From: Arthrobacter sp. 18067
GTDB lineage: Bacteria > Actinomycetota > Actinomycetes > Actinomycetales > Micrococcaceae
Reading direction: 5' to 3'
NCBI RefSeq assembly: GCF_902706295.1
Contig: NZ_CACSJJ010000016.1
Span: 62,001-126,000 of the forward strand
Length of the DNA: 64,000 nt
Shown in pieces: positions 57,508 through 64,000 of this stretch. Within the stretch, counting starts at the first letter, position 1. The number at the start of each line of letters is the position of its first letter. A model generated the notes under the pieces. That model made no database searches. It saw only the letters and a list, made by a program, of their open reading frames with translations, and was not told where the DNA came from. The position numbers were made by a program, and so were the translations under genes.

Positions 57508-59208
57508 TTAGAGGCCGAGCTCTTCGAGCACGGGGAGCTTGGCACGGACCCAGTCGCGGGCCTCGAGAGCACTCGGCGCGGACAAAGCGAGCCGTGCGAG
57601 CTCCTGCGCTTGCTCCAGGGTGACGGTCTTCAAAACAGTCCCGACGGCGGCCAACGAGCGCGCGGTCATGGACAGCGTGGTGACGCCCAAGCCGGTGAGG
57701 ACGACGGCGAGGGCCGGATCCGCGGCTGCCTCGCCACAGACACCCACGGGCTTGGCTGTACCCTCCCGGCCGGAGCCTTCCTGCGCGGCGCCTTCCACTG
57801 TGAGCTGGACGAGCCGAAGGACGGCGGGCTGCCAAGGGGTGTTGAGTTCGGCGAGGGGGCCGAGCTGGCGGTCGGCGGCCATGGCGTACTGGGTGAGGTC
57901 GTTGGTGCCGAGGGAGGCGAATCCGACTTCGCGCAGCACGGTGGCGGCGGTCAATGCGGCTGAGGGAACTTCCACCATCACGCCAGGCGTCTGGATTCCA
58001 GCGGCGGCGCACAACGAGGCGAAGCGTCCGGCTTCGGCAGCCGTGGAGATCATGGGGGCCATGACCCACACATCGGCCTCGGACTCAGACGCTGCCCGGG
58101 CAATGGCCTCGAGCTGGCGCTCCAGGACACCCGGGGTGGTGAAGTCGGTCCGGTAGCCGCGAACACCAAGTGCAGGGTTGGGTTCGCTGGCGTCCGTAAG
58201 GAAGGGCAGGGGCTTGTCGGCGCCGGCATCCAGGGTGCGGAGGACTACTTTCTTGCCCGGGAACGCGTCGAACACAGCCTTGTAGGCTGCGGCTTGCTCA
58301 TCGACAGACGGCTCGGTGTCACGCTCGAGGAAGCAGAACTCGGTGCGGAACAGGCCAACGCCCTGGGCGCCCAAAGCGGCAGCTGCCACGGCGTCCTTGG
58401 CTCCGCCGACGTTGGCGAGGAGCGGCACCAGGTGGCCATCCGCCGTCGTGCCGTTTCCGTCGAATTCGGCGAGCGTGGCGGAGGTTTCCGCCCAGGCCGT
58501 GGCAGCAGCGCGCTGCTCGTCGGAGGGCGAAACGGCAACGAAACCAGCCGCGCCGTCGACGTAAACCTCGGAACCGTCGGCCACGGAGTCAACGCCGTGC
58601 GCGGCAACAACAGCGGGCAAACCAAGGGAGCGGGCAATGATCGCGGTGTGCGACTGCGGTCCACCGCCCGAGGTCACCAGGGCCAGCACCACAGCGGGAT
58701 TCAGCGTTGCGGTGTCGGCGGGTGCCAGGTCCTCGGCCACCAGGATGAAGGGGGTCTCCGAGGCGGGGATGCCGGGCGCGGGGACGCCGCGGAGTTCGGC
58801 AACAATTCGTGCGCGGACATCCAAGACGTCCGTGGCGCGCTCGGCCATATAGCCGCCAAGGTTGTGCAGCATTTCCGAGACGGAGGCGCCGGCTTCCCAG
58901 ATGGCGCGCTCCGCGGACGACCCTGCGTTGATGAGCTTGGCCGCCGACTTAAGGAGCATGGTGTCCTTGGCCATGAGGGCTGTGGCTTCGAGGACGGCTT
59001 TACCGTCGCCGGAGGCGGTGTCCGCGCGCCCCTTGAGTTCGTCGTGGACGGATTGCGCGGCCGCTTTCAAGCCTGCGACGGCGTCTTCCGGGCTGGTTCC
59101 CTCGGCCAACCGCTCTCCCGACGTCGGTTCGCTCACCGGCTTGGGCATTTGGCGGACGGAACCAATGATGCGGCCAGGGCTTACCCCTACTCCTTGGAAA
59201 TTCTGCAC
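57508..59208 (-). CDS. ptsI: PTS enzyme I (phosphoenolpyruvate-protein phosphotransferase)
   Basis: 566 residues from the GTG at 59208, preceded by AGAGG; a longer frame upstream is not supported. The phosphorylated histidine H187 is in TSGGGPQSHTAII, the PEP-binding TIM barrel begins around residue 240 with NVGGAKDAVAAA, and the catalytic cysteine is in VGVCGEAAADP. Accepts phosphate from PEP and passes it to HPr. Divergent from a TetR gene across 129 bases that contain a dyad. Confidence 0.95.
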   Translation of the reverse strand: MQNFQGVGVSPGRIIGSVRQMPKPVSEPTSGERLAEGTSPEDAVAGLKAAAQSVHDELKGRADTASGDGKAVLEATALMAKDTMLLKSAAKLINAGSSAERAIWEAGASVSEMLHNLGGYMAERATDVLDVRARIVAELRGVPAPGIPASETPFILVAEDLAPADTATLNPAVVLALVTSGGGPQSHTAIIARSLGLPAVVAAHGVDSVADGSEVYVDGAAGFVAVSPSDEQRAAATAWAETSATLAEFDGNGTTADGHLVPLLANVGGAKDAVAAAALGAQGVGLFRTEFCFLERDTEPSVDEQAAAYKAVFDAFPGKKVVLRTLDAGADKPLPFLTDASEPNPALGVRGYRTDFTTPGVLERQLEAIARAASESEADVWVMAPMISTAAEAGRFASLCAAAGIQTPGVMVEVPSAALTAATVLREVGFASLGTNDLTQYAMAADRQLGPLAELNTPWQPAVLRLVQLTVEGAAQEGSGREGTAKPVGVCGEAAADPALAVVLTGLGVTTLSMTARSLAAVGTVLKTVTLEQAQELARLALSAPSALEARDWVRAKLPVLEELGL

Positions 59209-59304
59209 TGAATCCTCTGTTCCTGCTTGTTGGTTCAAGCCCGCCGGCGACGGCACCGGGAGCCTCTGGAACTAGCCTACAAATTTCTGTTGTGAGCCAC
59301 TTCA

Positions 59305-59319
59305 TATAGCAACGCTATA
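59305..59319. promoter_or_regulatory. Dyad TATAGC-AAC-GCTATA in the ptsI/TetR gap
   Basis: A perfect 6-base inverted repeat with AAC centre lies 96 bases before the ptsI GTG and 18 bases before the TetR ATG. It probably binds the TetR regulator. A TAGGGT box at 59325-59330, 7 bases before that ATG, could serve as a leaderless -10. Confidence 0.5.
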
Positions 59320-59337
59320 GGTGCTAGGGTAGCGGTT

Positions 59338-60060
59338 ATGAGTTTCGATGACCAGCTTCCGCCCAAAATTCGGTTGCTTCGCGCAGCTGCCGAGTTGCTG
59401 GCGAATTCGGAGGGGTCAGCGGTCTCTACGCGCCAGATCACCAAGCTTGCCGGGGTCACGGCGCCCACGCTCTACCACCACTTTGGCGACAAGGAAGGAC
59501 TGTTCGACGCCGTCGTTTCAGCCGGTTTCGAAGAGTACGTGGCGGGGGAGCGGGATTTTGCACCGTCCGGGGAGCCTTTGGAAGACGTTCGGCGGATGTG
59601 GGATAACCACGTCCAGTTCGGCCTGACCCAACCCCATCTTTATCTGGTCATGTTCGGCAACATCAGGCCGGAAAGCCGCCCAGCAATCGTGGCCGATGCT
59701 GAAGCGCTTCTGGAAGAAATGCTGAACAAAGCCGCTATTGCCGGTCAGATCAACGTGCCACCACGTGAGGCAGCACGCAGCATCCTGGCGGCCAACGTGG
59801 GCGTCACGCTCATGCTGATCGCAGAACCGGTGGAAGAACGGAACCTCGAGCTCTCAACGATGACCCGGGATTCCATGATTTTTGCCGTCTCCACGGAAAC
59901 CGCCCGTGGCGCCGCAGCGGAGGACTCCGGTAAGTCCTCGGTAGTTGTTGCGGCAATCGCCCTGAATGCGGCACTGCAGGCCTCGCATTCGGACCAACTT
60001 TCCAGCTCTGAACTGAAGCTCTTCCTTGAGTGGCTTCACCGCATTTCCAGCAGCTCCTAA
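59338..60060 (+). CDS. TetR-family regulator of the mannitol PTS locus
   Basis: 240 residues. HTH at residues ~8-55 (IRLLRAAAELLANSEGSAVSTRQITKLAGVTAPTLYHHFGDKEGLF), then a helical ligand-binding domain. It lies between ptsI (divergent) and the mannitol EII gene (same strand, 66 bases ahead), so it probably controls mannitol uptake genes and/or the general PTS genes; the inducer is unknown. Confidence 0.88.
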   Translation: MSFDDQLPPKIRLLRAAAELLANSEGSAVSTRQITKLAGVTAPTLYHHFGDKEGLFDAVVSAGFEEYVAGERDFAPSGEPLEDVRRMWDNHVQFGLTQPHLYLVMFGNIRPESRPAIVADAEALLEEMLNKAAIAGQINVPPREAARSILAANVGVTLMLIAEPVEERNLELSTMTRDSMIFAVSTETARGAAAEDSGKSSVVVAAIALNAALQASHSDQLSSSELKLFLEWLHRISSSS

Positions 60061-60126
60061 GGCTGCACTCTCTCGATCTATATCGACTGACCCCGCGCCG
60101 CCGCGGGACACACGTTAGGAATTCAC

Positions 60127-62166
60127 ATGGCAACAGAGACAGTTGCGAAGCCCCGCACCAGCGTGCGCGTTGGTGTCCAGAAGTTCGGAACATTCCTCTC
60201 CGGCATGATCATGCCCAACATTGGCGCCTTCATCGCCTGGGGTCTGATTACGGCGCTGTTCATCGAGAAGGGCTGGATTCCAGTTCCCGCGCTCGGTGGT
60301 TTCGGCACCAATGCCGAAGGAGTTCCCAACATAGGCCTTGTTGGCCCGATGATTACCTACCTGCTTCCGCTGCTGATCGGCTACACAGGCGGCAAGATGG
60401 TCCATGACGTCCGTGGTGGCGTGGTGGGAGCCATCGGCACCATGGGCGTGATCGTCGGCGCGGGCATCCCGATGTTCATTGGCGCCATGATCATGGGCCC
60501 GCTGGGCGGCTGGACCATGAAGCAGCTTGATCGCCTCTGGGACGGCAAGATCCGCCCCGGCTTCGAGATGCTGGTGAATAACTTCTCCGCCGGCATCTGG
60601 GGCGCACTGTTGGCCATGCTTGGCTTCTACGGCATTTCCCCGTTGGTTTCGGCCTTCAGCACCGGCGCCGGAAACGTCGTCCAGTTCCTGGTCAACAACG
60701 GCCTGCTGCCGCTGACCAGCATCTTCATCGAGCCCGCCAAGGTCCTCTTCCTCAACAACGCCATCAACCACGGCGTGCTGACCCCGCTGGGCATCCAGCA
60801 GTCGCTGGAACAGGGCAAGTCCATCCTGTTCCTCCTGGAAGCCAACCCCGGCCCGGGCCTCGGCATCCTGCTGGCCTACATGTTCTTCGGTCGTGGTGCT
60901 GCCAAGGCTTCGGCTCCCGGTGCAGCGATCATCCACTTCCTCGGTGGCATCCATGAGATCTACTTCCCGTACGTCCTGATGAAGCCCATCCTGATCCTCG
61001 CAGCTATCGGTGGCGGCATGACGGGCATCGCAACGTTGGCCATCACCAACTCCGGCTTGGTTGCTCCTGCAGCGCCTGGTTCCATCATTGCGGTGATCGC
61101 CCAGACGTCGCGTGACAGCTACGTCGGCGTGATCCTCGCGGTCATTCTCGCGACCGCTGTCTCCTTCCTTATTGCGTCGCTGATCCTGCGCACCTCCAAG
61201 AACAAGGGCGAGGACGACCTCACCGAGGCCACCTCGCGCATGGAAGCCATGAAGGGCAAAAAGAGCTCCGTCTCTTCGGCACTCGTCGGCGAGCGCGCCG
61301 GTGACCAGGGCGGAACCGTCCTGACCCGCCCGGTCCAGAACATCGTGTTCGCCTGCGACGCCGGCATGGGCTCCAGCGCCATGGGAGCCTCGGTCCTGCG
61401 CAACAAAATCAAGGCGGCCGGCTTCCCGGACGTCAAGGTCACCAACTCCGCCATCGCCAACTTGAATGACACTTACGACGTCGTTGTCACCCACGAGGAC
61501 CTCACCGAACGCGCCCAGCCGAGGACGGCCAGCGCCGTGCACTACTCGGTGGACAACTTCATGAACAGCCCGCGGTACGACGAAATCGTTGAACTGGTAC
61601 GGAGCAGCAACAGCGAAGAAGGCGCTGCTTCTGAAGAAAGCACGACGGCGGAACCCGCCGCCGCTGCCCAGCCTGTCGCAGCAGCCGCCACCCACGGTGC
61701 CCATGCCGCAGAGCCGGCTGCCGCCGTCGAGGGTAAAGGCGTCCTTCTCCGCGAAAGCGTGGTCCTGAACGGGACGGCAGCTGACCGCGATTCAGCGATC
61801 GACGAAGCCGGCAAACTCCTGCTGGACCGCGGCGCCGTTGATGTCAGCTACGTCCACGCCATGCACGAGCGCGAGGAATCCGTGTCCACGTACATGGGCA
61901 GCTTCCTGGCGATTCCGCACGGCACCAACGATGCCAAGGAACACATCAACCACTCGGCAGTGTCCATCATCCGCTACCCCCAGGGCATCGACTGGGGCGG
62001 CAAGCAAGTGAAGTTCGTGGTCGGCGTTGCTGGCCTCAACAATGAGCACCTCCACATCCTGTCCTCGATCGCGAAGATCTTCACCAACAAGGCACAGGTT
62101 GCCCAGCTGGAAGAAGCCACCACGGTTGACGAAGTCCTGGAGCTGTTCGGAAAGGTCAACGCATAG
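60127..62166 (+). CDS. mtlA: Mannitol-specific PTS enzyme IICBA
   Basis: 679 residues in one chain. EIIC at residues 1-350 (GGIHEIYFPYVL active loop), EIIB near 400-490 with phosphocysteine C410 in FACDAGMGSSAMG, an Ala/Glu linker, and EIIA near 540-679 with phosphohistidine H598 in FLAIPHGTND. Imports and phosphorylates mannitol to mannitol-1-phosphate. TTAGGAATTCAC precedes the ATG. The stop overlaps the mtlD start in TAGTG. Confidence 0.95.
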   Translation: MATETVAKPRTSVRVGVQKFGTFLSGMIMPNIGAFIAWGLITALFIEKGWIPVPALGGFGTNAEGVPNIGLVGPMITYLLPLLIGYTGGKMVHDVRGGVVGAIGTMGVIVGAGIPMFIGAMIMGPLGGWTMKQLDRLWDGKIRPGFEMLVNNFSAGIWGALLAMLGFYGISPLVSAFSTGAGNVVQFLVNNGLLPLTSIFIEPAKVLFLNNAINHGVLTPLGIQQSLEQGKSILFLLEANPGPGLGILLAYMFFGRGAAKASAPGAAIIHFLGGIHEIYFPYVLMKPILILAAIGGGMTGIATLAITNSGLVAPAAPGSIIAVIAQTSRDSYVGVILAVILATAVSFLIASLILRTSKNKGEDDLTEATSRMEAMKGKKSSVSSALVGERAGDQGGTVLTRPVQNIVFACDAGMGSSAMGASVLRNKIKAAGFPDVKVTNSAIANLNDTYDVVVTHEDLTERAQPRTASAVHYSVDNFMNSPRYDEIVELVRSSNSEEGAASEESTTAEPAAAAQPVAAAATHGAHAAEPAAAVEGKGVLLRESVVLNGTAADRDSAIDEAGKLLLDRGAVDVSYVHAMHEREESVSTYMGSFLAIPHGTNDAKEHINHSAVSIIRYPQGIDWGGKQVKFVVGVAGLNNEHLHILSSIAKIFTNKAQVAQLEEATTVDEVLELFGKVNA

Positions 62167-63314
62167 TGAAGGCAGTCCATTTTGGGGCAGGCAACATCGG
62201 GCGCGGCTTCGTGGGGCTGCTGCTCCACGAAGCCGGCTATGAGGTGGTGTTCGCGGATGTAGCGGACGCGCTGATCAGCCAGCTCGCCTCGGCCAGCAGC
62301 TACGACGTCCACGAGGTAGGCGAGAACCCGGCGGTCAAGACCGTCACCGGCTTCCGTGCCTTCAACTCGGCATCGCAGGAAGCTGCTGTTGTTGAGGAAA
62401 TCTCGACGGCGGATGTGGTCACCACTGCTGTGGGGCCGCACATCCTGAAGTTCGTGGCACCGGTGATTGCCCGCGGGCTGGCGGCCCGGCCTGTGGATCT
62501 GCCACCCCTTCAGGTCATGGCCTGCGAGAACGCCATCAACGCCACGGACCTCCTTCACACGGAGATCCGCGCGGCGTGGGACGACTCCGCGGGCGATCTG
62601 GACGCCGTCGCGGTTTTTGCCAACACCGCAGTGGACCGCATTGTCCCCAACCAGGCGCCGGGCCAAGGACTGGACGTCACGGTGGAGACTTTCTTCGAGT
62701 GGGTCATCGATCGCACGCCGTTCGGTGACAATGTGCCGGACATCCCCGGGGCTACCTTCGTGGACGAGCTTGGACCGTACATCGAGCGCAAGCTGTTCAC
62801 GGTCAACACCGGCCACGCTTCGGCCGCGTACTTCGGGTACCAAGCGGGGCTGGAGAAGATCTCCGACGCCATGGCCGATCCGTCCGTGGCGGCCAAGGTC
62901 CGGGCTGTGCTGGAGGAAACGAAGGAACTTCTGGTGGCCAAGCACGGTTTCGTGGAGGCCGAGCAGGAAGCGTATGTGCAGAAGATCCTGTCACGCTTCA
63001 CCAACCCGCACCTGCCGGACACCGTGAACCGCGTGGGTCGCGCGCCCTTGCGGAAGCTCGGCCGGCACGAGCGCTTCGTTGGCCCCGCGGCTGAGCTTGC
63101 CGAGCGCGGTGTGACTCCGGTGGCCCTCCTTGAGGCCATGTCGGCGGCCCTTCGTTTCGACGACGGCGCCGATGACGAAGCCGTGGAGCTCGCAAGGATG
63201 CTGTCCGAGATGGACGCGGCTGCCGCCGTCGAACGCATCACGGAACTGACGCCTGCGCACCCGCTGTTCCCGGCGCTGCAGAAGCTTGTGGAGGACCGGC
63301 AGGCCGAGGCCTGA
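62166..63314 (+). CDS. mtlD: Mannitol-1-phosphate 5-dehydrogenase
   Basis: 382 residues from the GTG in TAGTG. Oxidises mannitol-1-phosphate to fructose-6-phosphate with NAD. NAD motif FGAGNIGRGFVG at residues 6-17, catalytic-domain blocks ACENAINA, VETFFEWVIDRTPF, KLFTVNTGHASAAYFGYQ and FTNPHLPDTVNRVGR with the usual Lys/Asn/His set. Last gene of the mannitol operon; a strong terminator follows 87 bases on. Confidence 0.95.
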   Translation: MKAVHFGAGNIGRGFVGLLLHEAGYEVVFADVADALISQLASASSYDVHEVGENPAVKTVTGFRAFNSASQEAAVVEEISTADVVTTAVGPHILKFVAPVIARGLAARPVDLPPLQVMACENAINATDLLHTEIRAAWDDSAGDLDAVAVFANTAVDRIVPNQAPGQGLDVTVETFFEWVIDRTPFGDNVPDIPGATFVDELGPYIERKLFTVNTGHASAAYFGYQAGLEKISDAMADPSVAAKVRAVLEETKELLVAKHGFVEAEQEAYVQKILSRFTNPHLPDTVNRVGRAPLRKLGRHERFVGPAAELAERGVTPVALLEAMSAALRFDDGADDEAVELARMLSEMDAAAAVERITELTPAHPLFPALQKLVEDRQAEA

Positions 63315-63400
63315 CCCTCTCTCACCTTCTGCCCCCTTCAGGCTGACCCTCTCTCACGGAACGGCCCGATCAGGCGGACGGTCTCTCACCGTTTTCAGAT

Positions 63401-63445
63401 AAGCCCGACGTCGGCACTCACCAGAGCGCCGACGTCGGGCTTTTT
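63401..63445 (+). terminator. Strong Rho-independent terminator
   Basis: AAGCCCGACGTCGGC (63401-63415) pairs perfectly over 15 bases with GCCGACGTCGGGCTT (63428-63442) around a 12-base loop and is followed by TTT. It ends the mannitol operon. Confidence 0.92.
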
Positions 63446-63475
63446 CGCGTCGAGTTGCAGCAGGGCGTTGACAGG

Positions 63476-63591
63476 GGTGAGAGAGGGGCGGTGGGAAAGG
63501 CACGAAAGGTGAGAGAGGGTCGGTGGGAAAGGCACGAAAGGTGAGAGAGGGTCGGTGGGAAAGGCGCGAAAGGTGAGAGAGGGTTTCGGTC
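63476..63591. repeat. Tandem 32-base direct repeats, core GGTGAGAGAGGG
   Basis: Units start at 63476, 63508, 63540 and 63572, exactly 32 bases apart. The first three are full length with the common body GGTGAGAGAGGG, CGGTGGGAAAGGC and CGAAA and only one or two differences; the fourth is partial. The core also occurs in reverse orientation upstream (63315-63390) and at 41520-41584. Confidence 0.92.
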
Positions 63592-63609
63592 TCCGGCAGG
63601 AGAAAAACC

Positions 63610-63625
63610 AGTGAGTTCGCTCACT
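63610..63625. promoter_or_regulatory. TTCG-loop hairpin before the iron lipoprotein gene
   Basis: AGTGAG-TTCG-CTCACT forms a 6-base stem with a very stable TTCG loop, 28 bases before the iron box. Confidence 0.5.
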
Positions 63626-63652
63626 TTCACCCACTGGAGGGCCTTTCGGTTT

Positions 63653-63671
63653 TGAAGTTAGCCTCACCTTA
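63653..63671. promoter_or_regulatory. IdeR/DtxR-like iron box
   Basis: TGAAGTTAGCCTCACCTTA closely resembles the IdeR/DtxR consensus TTAGGTTAGCCTAACCTAA, with the GTTAGCCT core intact. It lies 64 bases upstream of the GTG of the iron-binding lipoprotein, so the gene is probably repressed when iron is plentiful. Confidence 0.75.
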
Positions 63672-63734
63672 CTAATAGAGTCAAAAGGCAATTAGACAAC
63701 ACATCTATGACTTATTAGTGAGTGGAGTACCGGC

Positions 63735-64000
63735 GTGAAAAAGAGGCTGTCGAGCTACATTGGGGCACTGGCTGCAGGGGCAGCATTGCTGACCGTTACG
63801 GCCTGTGGAGGCGGCGCAACGGCGTCCTCGCAGCCGGAAGAGGCCAGCACCATCACCATCGAGCACGCCCAGGGCTCCACTTCCAACGTTCCCGTGAACC
63901 CCGCGAAGGTTGTCACGTTCGACCTCGGCGTCCTGGACACCATGAACGCGCTCGGCGTCGAGCCCACCGGTGTTCCCGAGGCCAGCTACCCGGAGGCGCT
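63735..64000 (+). CDS. Iron-siderophore ABC binding lipoprotein, cut by window end
   Basis: The GTG at 63735 (GGAG upstream) starts a signal peptide MKKRLSSYIGALAAGAALLTVTAC with the lipobox VTAC, then a GGGA-type linker and ITIEHAQGSTSNVPVNPAKVVTFDLGVLDTMNALGV, the opening of the FecB/FepB (class III) fold for ferric siderophores. The frame runs to the last base, so only the first ~88 residues are here. The IdeR-like box upstream supports an iron role. Confidence 0.85.
   Translation, partial: MKKRLSSYIGALAAGAALLTVTACGGGATASSQPEEASTITIEHAQGSTSNVPVNPAKVVTFDLGVLDTMNALGVEPTGVPEASYPEA

Larger units (their letters stand above)
63315..63734. other. 420-base intergenic region rich in repeats, terminator and iron box
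   Basis: Between mtlD and the iron lipoprotein gene the stretch holds, in order, two CCCTCTCTCAC motifs and a GTCTCTCACC (63315-63390), a strong terminator (63401-63445), a 32-base tandem repeat (63476-63591), a small TTCG-loop hairpin (63610-63625) and an IdeR-like box (63653-63671). There is no protein gene I can support in it. Confidence 0.8.

Noticed and set aside
60115..61704. 529-codon minus-strand frame opposite mtlA
   Set aside because: Same antisense effect; no ribosome site or recognised domain, and the plus strand encodes an intact EIICBA.
63476..63591. CRISPR array
   Set aside because: The 32-base units are directly contiguous with no unique spacers, and no cas genes are present.

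Overview
The window is high-GC, gene-dense chromosomal DNA from an actinobacterium, most likely a soil member of the Micrococcaceae (Arthrobacter/Paenarthrobacter type). The signs are many GTG and TTG starts, ATGA/TGATG/TAGTG gene couplings, apparently leaderless genes with TAnnnT boxes just before the start codon, an IdeR/DtxR-like iron box, a mycothiol-type DinB protein, a LigC-like ATP-dependent DNA ligase and WXG100-type proteins. I saw no rRNA, tRNA, transposase, prophage or CRISPR array. The genus is inferred from gene content only.

1-7.8 kb: the 3' part of a homoprotocatechuate (4-hydroxyphenylacetate) meta-cleavage operon (hpaD partial, hpaH, hpaI), a small lipoprotein, an NTF2-like protein and a helix-turn-helix protein. 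Then come an aminotransferase paired with a 4-carboxy-4-hydroxy-2-oxoadipate/HMG-type aldolase, a short tandem repeat, a small uncharacterised gene and a LysR regulator. 8-12.8 kb: a divergent pxpABC-like (5-oxoprolinase-type) operon with an MHS-type transporter and a short-chain dehydrogenase. 13-19 kb: thioesterase, GNAT, histidine phosphatase, purB, a WXG100-like protein coupled to an alpha/beta hydrolase, and a small membrane protein. 19-25 kb: a HisC-type aminotransferase, then the E1alpha-E1beta-E2 genes of a 2-oxoacid dehydrogenase and a PAP2 protein. 24.8-30.7 kb: an amidohydrolase divergent from an amino-acid permease with shared operator-like sites, a universal stress protein coupled to an aminotransferase, and an ICL/PEP-mutase family enzyme. 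30.8-32.4 kb: an overlapping pair encoding an unrecognised soluble protein and a four-helix membrane protein.

32.4-46.8 kb: DUF1990 and GerMN-type proteins, an FMN reductase divergent from a TetR gene with a clear operator, a complete oligopeptide ABC operon (B, C, fused D-F, A) behind a structured leader with a 13-residue leader ORF, a Gfo/Idh oxidoreductase, an LpqN-like and WXG100 pair, and an ECF sigma / putative anti-sigma pair beside an Ala/Pro-rich surface protein. 46.9-57 kb: a decayed AbiEi/DUF559-type gene, alanine dehydrogenase with its divergent PucR-type regulator, a very low-complexity membrane protein, ligC and a run of small minus-strand genes. 57.2-63.3 kb: a compact mannitol PTS locus with HPr and EI divergent from a TetR regulator, then mannitol EIICBA and mannitol-1-phosphate dehydrogenase. 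63.3-64 kb: a strong terminator, an array of 32-bp direct repeats whose core recurs near 41.5 kb, an IdeR-like box, and the start of an iron-siderophore binding lipoprotein cut by the window end.

The theme is catabolic versatility: aromatic acids, amino/oxo acids, peptides and mannitol, each with local regulators and dyad operators. The least explained parts are the two-gene module at 30.8-32.4 kb, the pxpABC-like operon that lacks family signatures, the WXG100-associated pairs, and the peptide-transporter leader.
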